Assembly (NCBI GenBank): GCA_029975165.1
Contig: JARKPR010000078.1
Span: 100,727-164,726, forward strand
Source: Selenomonadales bacterium
GTDB taxonomy: Bacteria; Bacillota; Negativicutes; Sporomusales; UBA7701
Direction of reading: 5' to 3'
DNA length: 64,000 nt
This document shows, one piece after another, positions 33,769-42,617 of this stretch. The notes beneath the pieces are model-generated. The model made no database searches. It saw only the letters and a list, made by a program, of their open reading frames with translations, and was not told where the DNA came from. A program made the translations under genes and the position numbers. The first letter of the stretch is position 1, and each line of letters begins with the position of its first letter.

Positions 33769-35568
33769 CTAGCCAAGGTATTTTGCAGCCTTTTCCAGCG
33801 CGTCCAGCCCTTTTATGTCCTTCGCCAACAAGGGGTAGGTCAGCACGGGCGTCCCAAACTTCGCCGGCAATTCACGGAGATATTTCTGTTGCATTCGCCG
33901 CCTGTTGCTAAAAAATCCGTTCGTGCAGACCTCCGCGGGTAGAATCATGTTCGCGACAACCAACTGAGTGGTTATCCCCGCACTTTCCAGGTCCTGCTTC
34001 GCCCGGTAGGATTCGACTATCGGCGTCGCTTCCGGATACAGGACCAAACAAAATACGCTTTGGTCCGGATCGCGCAGTATACTTATTATTTTGTCGTAAC
34101 GCTCAGTGGACTCCGTCTTGGCCTTAAGACTTTCCGGTGACACCGACACCATCATTTCCACTTGCTTGGCATAATCAAAGGGTAGGTTCAGGAGCCGGAG
34201 GGTATGACCGGTTGGCGCGGTATCAAACACGACCGCTTGATACTCTGTCGCTCCGATATATTTTGTAAATTGTTCAAATGCTGCCATCTCCTGTGTGCAA
34301 GGTGAATTCAGCTCTTCTTCCATGGCAGCCAGCATGTCTGCAGAATAACGCCCTCGGGCTTCGCGGAGAACACGCTCCCGGTATTCGATAAAAGCTTGAT
34401 GCTGGTCGATCATCACAGCGTCCAGCCCATCAACGACATACGTTGGCTCAGGCCCGATCGGCCGTTCAAGAATCTCTCCGATGTGTCCGGCCGGATCGGT
34501 CGTCACCAGCAATGTCCGGTAACTATGCCGCGCCAGATAGAGTGCCGTCGTACAGGAGATCGTCGTTTTGCCGACCCCGCCTTTGCCGGTAAAAAATATG
34601 CGTTTTGTGCCGTTAACCGGCAGAAATAAAGCACTCAGATCTGGTCTAGGAAGGTCGATGCTTTGCCCGGTCCCCACAAAAGTCGCATCAGCCTTGTCAG
34701 TGACTCCGCCGAACAGCTCCCCGGCCACGCTTCTTAGGCTAGGCAGCCCTTTTACTTCGGCTGCCCGCAACAGCATATAGCGTTTATGCCCGAACAGACT
34801 CTCCTTAGCCGCTTCTATTATCTTCTGCTGGGCTGCGTATTTCGCTTCGAAGAATCCTATCGTGCAAACCTCGGCCGGTAGGATGCCGTTGATGATTATT
34901 TCATGCGGCTCGACGCCGATCGTGGCAAGCTCATTCACAGCCCGTTTGGTTTCGTACAGAGAAAGCTCCTCCGGCCGCATGACGAAGACGAAGGAGGTCT
35001 TATCCCTGTTTTTCAGAAGGGCAGTGGCGCGGTCATACTTGGCTTTCGATTCCTGGATGGCCTGCACGGGGCCGATGCAGGTGTGGCCGCCCCCCTTCGC
35101 GGCCTCTTCGATGTGCCGCGACCAGTCCACCGGCAGTTCAAGAAGCCGGATAGTGTGGCCGGTGGGAGCCGTGTCAAACACGACCACGTCATATTCATCC
35201 GTGTTCATGAAATCGACGAAACGGTCAAACGAGGCTATTTCGGTCGTACACGGGGAGTTGAACTGCTCTTCGAGCGCGGCGATGACATCCTTGGGCATAA
35301 AGGCGCGGAAGGGGGCAATGATGCGCTCCTTATATTCGCGCGTCGCGGCATCGGGCTCAATCTCCATGCCATAGAGGTTCTCCACGCCGTTTATCTGCGT
35401 GACCTGATGGCCGATTTCCTGCTCAAATACATCCGCAAGATTGGATGCCGGGTCGGTAGTTACGATAAGAGTCTTGCTGCCATGTTCCGCGTGGTGAAGG
35501 GCAGTCGCCGCGGCCATCGTTGTTTTGCCGACGCCGCCCTTCCCCGAAAAGAATATATACTGGCTCAT
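33769..35568 (-). CDS. arsA: Arsenite-transport ATPase, tandem-domain
   Basis: 599 residues in two homologous halves, as in plasmid R773 ArsA. Each half has a P-loop (GKGGVGKTTMA near residue 9, GKGGVGKTTIS near residue 335), a switch aspartate (VFDTAPTGHTIRLL and VFDTAPTGHTLRLL), and cysteines SPCTTE/EVCTIGF and SPCTQE/EVCTNGF placed to bind As(III). It energises arsenite export, here presumably with Acr3, and receives metalloid from ArsD, whose gene lies 16 bases upstream. Confidence 0.96.
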   Translation of the reverse strand: MSQYIFFSGKGGVGKTTMAAATALHHAEHGSKTLIVTTDPASNLADVFEQEIGHQVTQINGVENLYGMEIEPDAATREYKERIIAPFRAFMPKDVIAALEEQFNSPCTTEIASFDRFVDFMNTDEYDVVVFDTAPTGHTIRLLELPVDWSRHIEEAAKGGGHTCIGPVQAIQESKAKYDRATALLKNRDKTSFVFVMRPEELSLYETKRAVNELATIGVEPHEIIINGILPAEVCTIGFFEAKYAAQQKIIEAAKESLFGHKRYMLLRAAEVKGLPSLRSVAGELFGGVTDKADATFVGTGQSIDLPRPDLSALFLPVNGTKRIFFTGKGGVGKTTISCTTALYLARHSYRTLLVTTDPAGHIGEILERPIGPEPTYVVDGLDAVMIDQHQAFIEYRERVLREARGRYSADMLAAMEEELNSPCTQEMAAFEQFTKYIGATEYQAVVFDTAPTGHTLRLLNLPFDYAKQVEMMVSVSPESLKAKTESTERYDKIISILRDPDQSVFCLVLYPEATPIVESYRAKQDLESAGITTQLVVANMILPAEVCTNGFFSNRRRMQQKYLRELPAKFGTPVLTYPLLAKDIKGLDALEKAAKYLG

Positions 35569-35584
35569 ACCCAGCCTCCACTGA

Positions 35585-35881
35585 TCATCCTTTTGCCGCG
35601 GATAGTTCCTCGAACGTAGGGTATCTCCCGGTCACGAAAACTTCTCCGTTCACCATCGTGACCGGCAAAACCTCCAAGCCCTTCGCGTTAAGGAGTGCGG
35701 CTACAACCTCGTTCTGCATGAATTGGTTGATCTGGTGCGAAAGGCTGTAGCGTTCAACCTCAACGCCGTCTTTCTTCAGTGCCAGCACCGTCTCCTGAAT
35801 AGCCAGTAAAGCGGGATCTACGCTGGCGCCGCATACCCCTGTCGGGCAACACATCGGCGGGTCGAAAATCTCGACTTTCAC
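35585..35881 (-). CDS. arsD: Arsenite metallochaperone
   Basis: 98 residues. EIFDPPMCCPTGVCG has the essential cysteines (11, 12, 17; equivalent to Cys12/13/18 of R773 ArsD), followed by the thioredoxin-like fold with VLPVTMVNGEVFVTGRYP. It passes As(III) to ArsA. Lies between acr3 and arsA in the operon. Confidence 0.95.
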   Translation of the reverse strand: MKVEIFDPPMCCPTGVCGASVDPALLAIQETVLALKKDGVEVERYSLSHQINQFMQNEVVAALLNAKGLEVLPVTMVNGEVFVTGRYPTFEELSAAKG

Positions 35882-35949
35882 TTATTTTTCCTCCCTGGCG
35901 TAAATGTTACGATGCATCCCGCTTTGTATCGACCTGGTAACTCGCTAGC

Positions 35950-37017
35950 TTATGAACCGCTCTCAACCTTTGGTGAACCGTCCGCCTTATAGTACTTTTT
36001 TGCAAAGCCGAGGGCGACATTTACCAGGCCGATCATGACCGGCACCTCGATCAGCGGCCCGATGACGGCGGCGAACGCCTGGCCGGAGTTGATGCCGAAG
36101 ATGGCGACAGCCACGGCGATGGCCAACTCGAAGTTGTTGCTGGCGGCAGTGAACGACAGCGTCGTCGTCTGGGCGTAGTTCACGCCGGAGCGCCAGCTAA
36201 GCAGGAACGACACCAGGAACATTATCACGAAATAGATGAGGAGCGGTATGGCTATCCTTACGACGTCCATCGGCAGGGTCAAGATGTAGTTACCTTTCAG
36301 CGAGAACATGACGACGATGGTGAACAGTAGAAATATCAGGGTGAGCGGGCTGATCTTGGGCAGGAAGACGTTTTCGTACCACTCCCGCCCTTTCGCCGGC
36401 AGCAGGATCTTCCTGGTGAGATATCCGCCCACGAACGGGATGCCGAGATAGACGGCTACGCTTACCGCCACGTCGGCCATGGAAACGTTGACGATCATGC
36501 TGCTGAGGCCCAGCCATTTGGGTATCACCGTGATGAAGACGTAGGCATATACGGAGTAGAATAGCAGCTGGAAGATGGAGTTCAGCGCGACGAGGGCGGC
36601 GGCGTACTCGGTGTCGCCGTCGGCGAGCGTGTTCCAGACGATGACCATGGCGATGCAGCGCGCCAGGCCGATGAGGATAAGGCCGACGAAGTATTCCGGT
36701 TTATCAGCGAGGAAGATGACCGCCAGGACGAACATCAGGATGGGACCGATAACCCAGTTCTGGACGAGCGACAGCGTCACCACCCTTTTGTTGGCGAACA
36801 CCTTGCCGAGTTCTTCGTACTTAACTTTCGCGAGCGGCGGATACATCATAACGATCAGGCCGATAGCGATGGGGATGGACGTAGTGCCGACCGAGAAGGC
36901 GTCGATCAACTTCGCCACGTTGGGGAAAAGGAACCCGCCGACCACGCCGATGGCCATAGCCAGAAAGATCCACAATGTCAGGAACCGATCCAGGAAAGAT
37001 AATGACTTCTTGCCCAT
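35950..37017 (-). CDS. acr3: Acr3-type arsenite efflux permease
   Basis: 355 residues, ten membrane segments. [13 protein letters not shown] contains the functionally critical cysteine of Acr3 carriers, and [22 protein letters not shown] is the family's second signature. It exports arsenite; with ArsA it may work as an ATP-driven pump. It lies between arsR and arsD. Confidence 0.95.
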   Translation of the reverse strand: MGKKSLSFLDRFLTLWIFLAMAIGVVGGFLFPNVAKLIDAFSVGTTSIPIAIGLIVMMYPPLAKVKYEELGKVFANKRVVTLSLVQNWVIGPILMFVLAVIFLADKPEYFVGLILIGLARCIAMVIVWNTLADGDTEYAAALVALNSIFQLLFYSVYAYVFITVIPKWLGLSSMIVNVSMADVAVSVAVYLGIPFVGGYLTRKILLPAKGREWYENVFLPKISPLTLIFLLFTIVVMFSLKGNYILTLPMDVVRIAIPLLIYFVIMFLVSFLLSWRSGVNYAQTTTLSFTAASNNFELAIAVAVAIFGINSGQAFAAVIGPLIEVPVMIGLVNVALGFAKKYYKADGSPKVESGS

Positions 37018-37049
37018 AAGCCAACCTCCTAAGATTTATTTACCTTCGC

Positions 37050-37352
37050 CTATGCGTCGCATGTCCGCGCTCTCTCGGCCTTGCTGGCGGCCTTGTTCAG
37101 CTCGCTAATAACTAGCATCATTTCCGCCAGCGCCGCGGCGTTCAGGCGGTAATAAATCCATCGGCCATCGCGGCTGTCCTCGACGATACCGGCATACTTC
37201 AGCACCTTCAGATGATGGGAAATCGTCGGCTGCGACACCTGGAAGGCGTCGAGGATATCGCAGACGCAAAGCTCTTTTCCGACAAGCAAACGCACGATCT
37301 CTAGCCTGATAGGGTCGCCTAAAGCCTTGAATTTCTCGCTGACGTTTTTCAT
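37050..37352 (-). CDS. arsR: ArsR-family arsenic-responsive repressor
   Basis: 100 residues. KELCVCDILDAFQVSQPTISHHLKVLKYAGIVEDSRDGRWIYYRL shows the CxC metalloid site and recognition helix. It overlaps arsC by four bases and precedes acr3. The likely operator is the AT-rich box at 37790-37826. A C-terminal Cys (RTCDA) is an extra potential ligand. Confidence 0.94.
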   Translation of the reverse strand: MKNVSEKFKALGDPIRLEIVRLLVGKELCVCDILDAFQVSQPTISHHLKVLKYAGIVEDSRDGRWIYYRLNAAALAEMMLVISELNKAASKAERARTCDA

Positions 37353-37777
37353 AGAATATCCTTCTCGCCCTGAAAAGTTTTAGTAATCCAGTCCTTTATC
37401 TGGTCGCGCACCGATCTCACTCCCGCCATGATTTCCTCATCGCTGCCGGTAAAGGTAGACGGGTCCGGAAAGCTATGATGTATGATCTTACCGGCCCCCG
37501 GGAAATAAGGGCACGCCTCTTTAGCGTTATCGCACACTGTCACGACATAGTCGAACTCCATCGTCGCGAACTCGTCCACCGTCTTCGACCAGTGAGAGGA
37601 GATATCTATACCGATTTCGGACATCGCCCTGCTCACATAGGGATTTACTCTGGTGGCCACCGTCCCCGCGCTGAACGCTTCATATCTTTTGCCGTGAAGA
37701 GCTCGCAGTAAACCCTCGGCCAACTGGGACCTGGCGGAATTATGGGTGCAGAGAAATAGTACGGATTTTTTCTTCAT
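37349..37777 (-). CDS. arsC: Arsenate reductase, thioredoxin-coupled type
   Basis: 142 residues. SVLFLCTHNSARSQLAEG is the low-molecular-weight-phosphatase-type P-loop (CX5R; catalytic Cys about 10), VVTVCDNAKEACPYFPG carries the two redox cysteines of the S. aureus pI258 ArsC mechanism, and HHSFPDPSTFTGSDEE follows. It reduces arsenate to arsenite for export. First gene of the arsC-arsR-acr3-arsD-arsA unit, behind the 37790-37826 box. Confidence 0.95.
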   Translation of the reverse strand: MKKKSVLFLCTHNSARSQLAEGLLRALHGKRYEAFSAGTVATRVNPYVSRAMSEIGIDISSHWSKTVDEFATMEFDYVVTVCDNAKEACPYFPGAGKIIHHSFPDPSTFTGSDEEIMAGVRSVRDQIKDWITKTFQGEKDIL

Positions 37778-37789
37778 GAAGGCCCCTCC

Positions 37790-37826
37790 CTAAATATTTA
37801 TATATTTATATATTTATTATTATAAA
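37790..37826 (-). promoter_or_regulatory. AT-rich ArsR operator/promoter box
   Basis: Almost pure A+T sequence with the repeated unit ATATTTATAT and ATTATTATAAATTATT, between the two arsC genes. It is the likely ArsR-controlled promoter of the main operon. Confidence 0.55.
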
Positions 37827-38306
37827 TTATTCCTCTAGCAGGCAGCAATATTTCTTTTCGAAATTATTTCTCGTCTCATCACGCCGGTATTTCGCCATAA
37901 AGTCTTCGACGTGGGCGTCGATTTCGTCCCGGACCTCTCGGAACTTCTCCAGCTTCTCCTCTTCCGTTCCTTCGACGGCGGCGGGGTCGTCGAAGGGCCA
38001 CGAAATTATGTGGCGGACGCCGGGGAAAATCGTCGGGCATTGGCCCTCCGCCTTTTTGCAGACCGTGATGATGTGGCTAAATGAAGCTTTGCCAAGGAAT
38101 TCCTTCACCCCTTTTGATCGCTGGCCGCTGATGTCAATCCCGATCTCAGCCATGACTCTGACGGCATAAGGATTGACCCCGGCTGGTTCAAGCCCGGCGC
38201 TGTCAACTTTAATTAAATCGCCGCCGTAAATCTTGAAAAACGCTTCCGCCATCTGACTGCGAGCGCTATTCTGGGTACAGAGCAACAACATATGATCTTT
38301 CTTCAT
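37827..38306 (-). CDS. Second arsenate-reductase/phosphatase-like protein
   Basis: 159 residues. LLLCTQNSARSQMAEAFF is the CX5R P-loop, IITVCKKAEGQCPTIFPG gives the second redox cysteine pair, and SWPFDDPAAVEG matches ArsC. It is longer than the adjacent ArsC and ends in a basic/Cys tail (KKYCCLLEE), so it may have a different thiol partner or be a protein-linked ArsC variant. GGAGG is 6 bases before the ATG at 38306; a longer upstream frame is unlikely. It is first in the minus-strand ars group and divergent from the radical SAM operon. Confidence 0.9.
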   Translation of the reverse strand: MKKDHMLLLCTQNSARSQMAEAFFKIYGGDLIKVDSAGLEPAGVNPYAVRVMAEIGIDISGQRSKGVKEFLGKASFSHIITVCKKAEGQCPTIFPGVRHIISWPFDDPAAVEGTEEEKLEKFREVRDEIDAHVEDFMAKYRRDETRNNFEKKYCCLLEE

Positions 38307-38334
38307 GTTCGTCCTCCTCATTCGTAAAAACTTG

Positions 38335-38360
38335 TTGATTATCATATTCATATATGTCAA
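38335..38360. promoter_or_regulatory. Palindromic operator between divergent ars and radical SAM genes
   Basis: Imperfect inverted repeat TTGATTATCATAT..ATATATGTCAA in AT-rich sequence; resembles ArsR/SmtB-type operators and could control both directions. Confidence 0.45.
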
Positions 38361-38466
38361 TCTATTAATAGGTTACTATTACCGTCTGCAAATAACAATT
38401 GTCCTTATGTTAACAGTTTGTTAAATCTTGTAGTCGTCTAGCCACAATTCATCTGGAGGGAACTTA

Positions 38467-39555
38467 ATGGATTTCTACCGCTTCGATACTGGCGAGGAAA
38501 TAGTCGAACTTCCCCTTAAGCCTGATATCCGCAAGGTCTACATAGAAGCGACCACAGAATGCAACTTCGCCTGTGTCACCTGCATCCGCCATTCCTGGTC
38601 CGACCGCATCGGCGCGATGGGCGACGGTACATTCGTACGGATCATGGCGAGCCTGGAGCATCTTCCCCTGGTCGACACCATCCATTTCGGCGGCTTCGGC
38701 GAGCCGCTGACCCATCCCCACATCCTCGACATGCTTGCTGCCTGCAAGGCGACCGGACGTAAAGTGGAGATGATAACGAATGGTTCGCTGCTAACCGCGG
38801 ATTTAGCCAGAAGGCTCATAGACATCTCCCTGGACTGGCTCTATGTATCTCTCGACGGACCCAGTGCCGAATGCTTCGGCAAAATACGCCCCGGCGCGGA
38901 TTTCGATGCCGTGGTCGAAAACGTCGCCGCGCTGCAGCGGCTGAAGAAGGAGCGTAAAATCCAATCGCCCCGCCTCGGTGTCGAGTTCGTGGCTACCAAG
39001 ACTAATTTTGAGACCCTACCGGCGATGAGGAGAACCGTCGATGCCTTGGGCGTTGAAAAATTTATCGTTACCAATGTTTTGCCTTATCACGAAAGTATGA
39101 AGGACGAAATACTGTATGATAAGAATGTCGATCTGGGCGGCTTCGGTCACGAATCGGTGCTGCTCGCCACGAAAATTTCGCCGAACATGAAGCTGCGGAC
39201 CCAGCGCAACTGCAAGTTCGTTCGCGACAGTGCCGTTGTCGTCACGTGCGATGGCGGCGTGAGTCCTTGCTACGCCTTTATGCACAATTACAAGTGCTAC
39301 ATACTCGGCCGCGAGAAGGAGATCTTCGCCTACCATTTCGGCAATGTCAACGACCGGCCGCTGGCCGACATCTGGACCGATCCCAAGTTCGCCGTATTCC
39401 GGTGGACGGTCCGTAACTCCCTGTACCCATCCTGTACCGACTGCCGCCAGGTGGACGGCTGTCGCATGGCCGAAAGCAACGAGGCCGACTGCTGGGGCAA
39501 CCAGCCCTCGTGCGGCGACTGCCTCTGGGCCCGTGAACTCATCGCCTGCCCGTAG
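38467..39555 (+). CDS. Radical SAM maturase-like protein with Cys-rich C-terminal clusters
   Basis: 362 residues. CNFACVTC (CX3CX2C) binds the SAM cluster, FGGFGEPLTHP and MITNGSLLT complete the radical SAM core. The C-terminus has many cysteines (CKFVRDS, VTCDGGVSPC, SCTDC, DGCRMAE, DCWGNQPSCGDC), consistent with one or two auxiliary clusters. It looks close to the tungsten-cofactor oxidoreductase maturase group and is a sibling of the enzyme at 26828. GGAGG precedes the ATG. It opens a plus-strand operon with two sigma factors and Cys-rich proteins; the substrate is unknown. Confidence 0.82.
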   Translation: MDFYRFDTGEEIVELPLKPDIRKVYIEATTECNFACVTCIRHSWSDRIGAMGDGTFVRIMASLEHLPLVDTIHFGGFGEPLTHPHILDMLAACKATGRKVEMITNGSLLTADLARRLIDISLDWLYVSLDGPSAECFGKIRPGADFDAVVENVAALQRLKKERKIQSPRLGVEFVATKTNFETLPAMRRTVDALGVEKFIVTNVLPYHESMKDEILYDKNVDLGGFGHESVLLATKISPNMKLRTQRNCKFVRDSAVVVTCDGGVSPCYAFMHNYKCYILGREKEIFAYHFGNVNDRPLADIWTDPKFAVFRWTVRNSLYPSCTDCRQVDGCRMAESNEADCWGNQPSCGDCLWARELIACP

Positions 39556-39572
39556 GAAGGAGATGGCAAGCC

Positions 39573-40196
39573 TTGACTGATGATGCGCTTGATTTCAATA
39601 AGGTATACGCCGAACACCGGCCGAAGATCCGCCGTTACCTGGCGAGGCTGGCCGGCGAGAATGAGGCCGACGACCTGACCCAGGAAACGTTCGTGCGGGT
39701 AAGCCAGGGCCTGAGCGCGTTCGGAAATCGGGCCAGCCTGTCGACCTGGATATATCGGATAGCTACGAACGTAGCCACCGACAGGCTGCGCAACCAAGCC
39801 TACCGGAAGGAAGCCGCGACGGTTTTAAGCGACATCGGCCAAGACCCGGCGTGTGCCGACCCGGCGCCGTCGACGGAAGACCAGCTAGTCCGCAAGGAAA
39901 TGAACGAATGCATCGACAGCTACGTAGGCTTCCTGCCGGAAAACTACCGGACCGTGCTGGTGCTCAGCGAACTGGAAGGGTTCAAGAACGCCGAAATCGC
40001 CGCCATCCTGGGCCTGAGCCTCGATACTGTCAAGATCAGGCTGCACCGCGCGAAGGAAAAGCTCCGCCGGGAGCTGGCGGCCAACTGCCTCTTCTACCGC
40101 ACCGACTGCAACCAACTGGCCTGCGAGCCCAAAGAGCCGGTAAGAAAAATTGTCAAACCGCTGTCAGTCAAAAAACGCAACGCGCCAACGGCCTAA
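39573..40196 (+). CDS. ECF RNA polymerase sigma factor
   Basis: 207 residues. Sigma-2 region: AEHRPKIRRYLARLAGENEADDLTQETFVRV; sigma-4 helix-turn-helix: GFKNAEIAAILGLSLDTVKIRLHRAKEKLRREL. After it comes CLFYRTDCNQLACEP, a cysteine motif seen at the end of some ECF factors that could bind metal. The start is TTG with AAGGAG about 10 bases ahead. No anti-sigma gene follows, so the Cys tail could be the sensor. It is 17 bases after the radical SAM gene. Confidence 0.88.
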   Translation: MTDDALDFNKVYAEHRPKIRRYLARLAGENEADDLTQETFVRVSQGLSAFGNRASLSTWIYRIATNVATDRLRNQAYRKEAATVLSDIGQDPACADPAPSTEDQLVRKEMNECIDSYVGFLPENYRTVLVLSELEGFKNAEIAAILGLSLDTVKIRLHRAKEKLRRELAANCLFYRTDCNQLACEPKEPVRKIVKPLSVKKRNAPTA

Positions 40197-40241
40197 TTGT
40201 CGCCAATAATAGACAGGTTTATCATCCGGAGGTGAAAAACC

Positions 40242-40790
40242 GTGGAGGATGCGGTAAAGTCGGTATGGAACGAGTTCAGAACCGAACTGCTATATTATAT
40301 CCGGACAAAGGTAAACGACGAATACGATGCCGAGGATATCTTGCAGGAGGTATTCCTAAAAATCCAAAAAAATGTTGACCGGCTGGCCGACTTGTCGTTC
40401 CTGAAGGCCTGGCTTTACAGGGTGACCAACAACACGATTATTGACTATTATCGAAAGAATGACGTTCTCGTCCCGCTAGACGATTTTATGGAACAACCTG
40501 TAGAACGGGAAACAGAAAATATGAACGATGAGATTTCGACTTGTCTGAAAGCCCTCCTGTCCGGTCTGCCGGACCAGGATAGAGAGCCGTTGGAACTGTA
40601 TATCCTGTACAACTCAAAGCACCGGGAAATAGCGGAAAAGCTGGGGTTATCGGTTTCCGGCTCCAAATCCAGAGTACAAAGAGCCAAAAATAAGTTGCGC
40701 AAATTGCTATCATCCTGCTGCGAGCTGGAGTTTGACAGGCGAGGAAACATAGTAGAATACCGCAGGAAGCAGCAAAATTGTAAGTGCTAG
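40242..40790 (+). CDS. sigZ: SigZ-type ECF sigma factor
   Basis: 182 residues. DEYDAEDILQEVFLKIQKN and HREIAEKLGLSVSGSKSRVQRAKNKLRKLL are the sigma-2 and sigma-4 cores; the end SCCELEFDRRGNIVEYRRK and NCKC is typical of SigZ. The C-terminal cysteines again suggest metal or redox sensing. Start GTG after GGAGG. Two different ECF factors in succession, with no anti-sigma, is unusual. Confidence 0.9.
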   Translation: MEDAVKSVWNEFRTELLYYIRTKVNDEYDAEDILQEVFLKIQKNVDRLADLSFLKAWLYRVTNNTIIDYYRKNDVLVPLDDFMEQPVERETENMNDEISTCLKALLSGLPDQDREPLELYILYNSKHREIAEKLGLSVSGSKSRVQRAKNKLRKLLSSCCELEFDRRGNIVEYRRKQQNCKC

Positions 40791-40965
40791 GATACTTGTC
40801 CGTGAAACAGGGGATCTGCAACGTAGTTGCGGATTTTTTTTGCGACCAAACGGCTGCCTCCCGCGTCTTAATATGTGAGACCCATACTATTGCCGAGAGT
40901 GATTCTCCCGGGCAAAATCACTCCAGGCGGTATTGGGAATTAGAATATTTCTTGGAGGCGTAAAA

Positions 40966-41403
40966 ATGAAAAACCTGAAAATTGAATGGAAGCATCTCGA
41001 TGTGGATGGCCAAACCTGTGTCCGCTGTTCGGACACGGGGCAGACGCTGGCCGAAGTCGTCGAAGAATTGAAGGTGAAACTTCATCCTATGGGTATCGAG
41101 GTCGAATATGTTGAGACCAAGCTCAACGACAGCCAGATACCCCAGTCCAACGTCGTCCTGTTCAATGGAGTGCCGATCGAAGAAGTCCTGGATATTAAGG
41201 TATCGCAAAATTTCTGCGACTCCTGCACTTCGCTGCTGGGCAAAGATACGTACTGCCGGACGGTCGAATTCGAGGGTACGGTATGTGAGGACATCCCGGC
41301 CAAAGCCATCAGGCAGGCGGCCTTCAAGCGCCTGGGCCTGAAGGAGGCGGAGGAGCCGGCCGCCGCCCCTTCCGGTTGTGGTTGCGGCTGCGGGTGTAAC
41401 TAG
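40966..41403 (+). CDS. DUF2703 family Cys-rich protein
   Basis: 145 residues. IEWKHLDVDGQTCVRCSDTG and FCDSCTSLLG hold CxxC pairs in a thioredoxin-like layout, characteristic of DUF2703 proteins, which often appear in arsenic gene neighbourhoods. It ends in a poly-CG tail (SGCGCGCGCN type) with five closely spaced cysteines, probably metal binding. GGAGG lies upstream of the ATG. Confidence 0.85.
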   Translation: MKNLKIEWKHLDVDGQTCVRCSDTGQTLAEVVEELKVKLHPMGIEVEYVETKLNDSQIPQSNVVLFNGVPIEEVLDIKVSQNFCDSCTSLLGKDTYCRTVEFEGTVCEDIPAKAIRQAAFKRLGLKEAEEPAAAPSGCGCGCGCN

Positions 41404-41424
41404 AACACCTGTCATAAGCAGACG

Positions 41425-41454
41425 AAAGATTGCCTCACAAGAGGCAATCTTTTT
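41425..41454 (+). terminator. Terminator after the DUF2703 gene
   Basis: AAAGATTGCCTC/GAGGCAATCTTTTT stem with loop ACAA. It divides the plus-strand cluster into two transcripts or attenuates the downstream part. Confidence 0.9.
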
Positions 41455-41516
41455 GTTCTCAGGTGTATCCTTTCCGAAGTTCTTTCCGTCTAAAGGGGTA
41501 GAGGAGGTGAAATGAA

Positions 41517-41780
41517 ATGTCGTTAGGGATCAAAACAATCGCGATGATCTCCGTCGGGGCTTCGGTGGCCGCCAGCTGCCATCCGTGCCTGGAGCATCAT
41601 ACGGCCCACGCCCGTGAAGTCGGGCTGACCGACCAGGAAATCAAAGCTGCCGCCGAGATCGGGCGGGTGGTGAAGGACGGCGCCGGTAAGTCGATGGAAA
41701 AGCTGATCGCCAGGCTGCTTGCCGAACAAACGTCCCCAGAGCAGCAACCAGGCTGTGGACCCGGCTGCGGTTGCGGGTAA
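41517..41780 (+). CDS. Small AhpD/carboxymuconolactone-decarboxylase-like protein with Cys tail
   Basis: 87 residues. SVAASCHPCLEHHTAHAREVGLTDQEI has the CxxC and following His of AhpD-like disulfide reductases; the end PGCGPGCGCG repeats the Cys-Gly tail of its neighbour. AGGAGG precedes the ATG. It probably provides a redox or metal-holding function in the cluster. Confidence 0.83.
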   Translation: MSLGIKTIAMISVGASVAASCHPCLEHHTAHAREVGLTDQEIKAAAEIGRVVKDGAGKSMEKLIARLLAEQTSPEQQPGCGPGCGCG

Positions 41781-41805
41781 ATCCATTAATCTAGGAGGAA
41801 TATAA

Positions 41806-42279
41806 GTGTCTCAATGTTGTTCTTGTAATTCCCCCGGCCGCATCTGCCCCGACGGGCAGCGCTACGCGGCAAAACAGATGGCCCTGCCGCCCAAGAAGGC
41901 GGTCATCGCCTGCGAGGGCGCATGCATCAAAGGCGAGGTCGCCCGCACAGCCGCCAACATGCTCGCCTACCGGCTCCGTGCCGACGAAGCGGTACGCATT
42001 TGCCTGGGCGACGCAGCCACCGGCGACTCCGGCATGACGGAGCTTGTCAAACGGGCTCCGGAAGTCATCGCCATCGAAGGGTGCCCGCTGCACTGCGGCC
42101 TGACCGTCCTCAAGTCGAGGCTCCCTGATCTCCATACTACCGTTGTCGAGGCGAGCACGCTGTATTCCTTCGATCGCGAGGCGAACTTCGAAATCTTCGA
42201 CCTGCCCAGGGAACAGATCGAAGGGTACGCCCGCACCGTCGCCGAACATGCTGCCCAGAAATGCTTCGGAAATAATTAG
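41806..42279 (+). CDS. Putative zinc-binding (DGC-like) protein
   Basis: 157 residues. It begins SQCCSCNSPGRICPDG, then IACEGACIKGEVARTAANMLAY and AIEGCPLHCGLTVLK. The Cys pattern and layout resemble the DGC-type protein at 30356, with EGC in place of DGC. Start GTG after AGGAGG. Likely a metal-binding accessory of this operon. Confidence 0.8.
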   Translation: MSQCCSCNSPGRICPDGQRYAAKQMALPPKKAVIACEGACIKGEVARTAANMLAYRLRADEAVRICLGDAATGDSGMTELVKRAPEVIAIEGCPLHCGLTVLKSRLPDLHTTVVEASTLYSFDREANFEIFDLPREQIEGYARTVAEHAAQKCFGNN

Positions 42280-42300
42280 AACGGGGAAAGGAGAAACGTC

Positions 42301-42534
42301 ATGTGCTATGGCCCCGTGTGGGGAAGCTTGGGCGGCTGGGGGATGCCGTGGATAATGTTCCTCGTGCCGGTGCTGTTCCTCGTGGCAATTTTCCTGGCCT
42401 GCCGTTCTTTCCGGCCCCGATTCGCAGGCTGGTGCGAGTATCGCCCGCTAGTAGACGGAAACTCGGCTGAGGAAGTTCGCAAATTGCGTCAGGAAGTTGA
42501 TGAACTGCGCAGGGAATATAACGCCCCGAAATAG
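42301..42534 (+). CDS. Small membrane-anchored coiled-coil protein
   Basis: 77 residues. One hydrophobic span (MPWIMFLVPVLFLVAIFLAC) and a C-terminal heptad helix (EEVRKLRQEVDELRREY). Last gene of the operon, 21 bases after its neighbour, behind GGAAAGGAG. No family recognised. Confidence 0.7.
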   Translation: MCYGPVWGSLGGWGMPWIMFLVPVLFLVAIFLACRSFRPRFAGWCEYRPLVDGNSAEEVRKLRQEVDELRREYNAPK

Positions 42535-42552
42535 CCCCGGTGAATCCAGATA

Positions 42553-42581
42553 GTAAAAGACTGCTGTAGGCAGTCTTTTAC
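42553..42581. terminator. Bidirectional terminator
   Basis: GTAAAAGACTGC/GCAGTCTTTTAC stem between convergent transcripts. Confidence 0.85.
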
Positions 42582-42617
42582 CGTAGATATTTTTCATGCT
42601 GTCGGGCTGCTCGGATA

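Noticed and set aside
38467..39555. Radical SAM protein as ArsS or ArsL (arsenosugar or arsinothricin synthesis)
   Set aside because: The C-terminal Cys-rich clusters and lack of an ArsM-type partner gene fit a maturase-type enzyme better.
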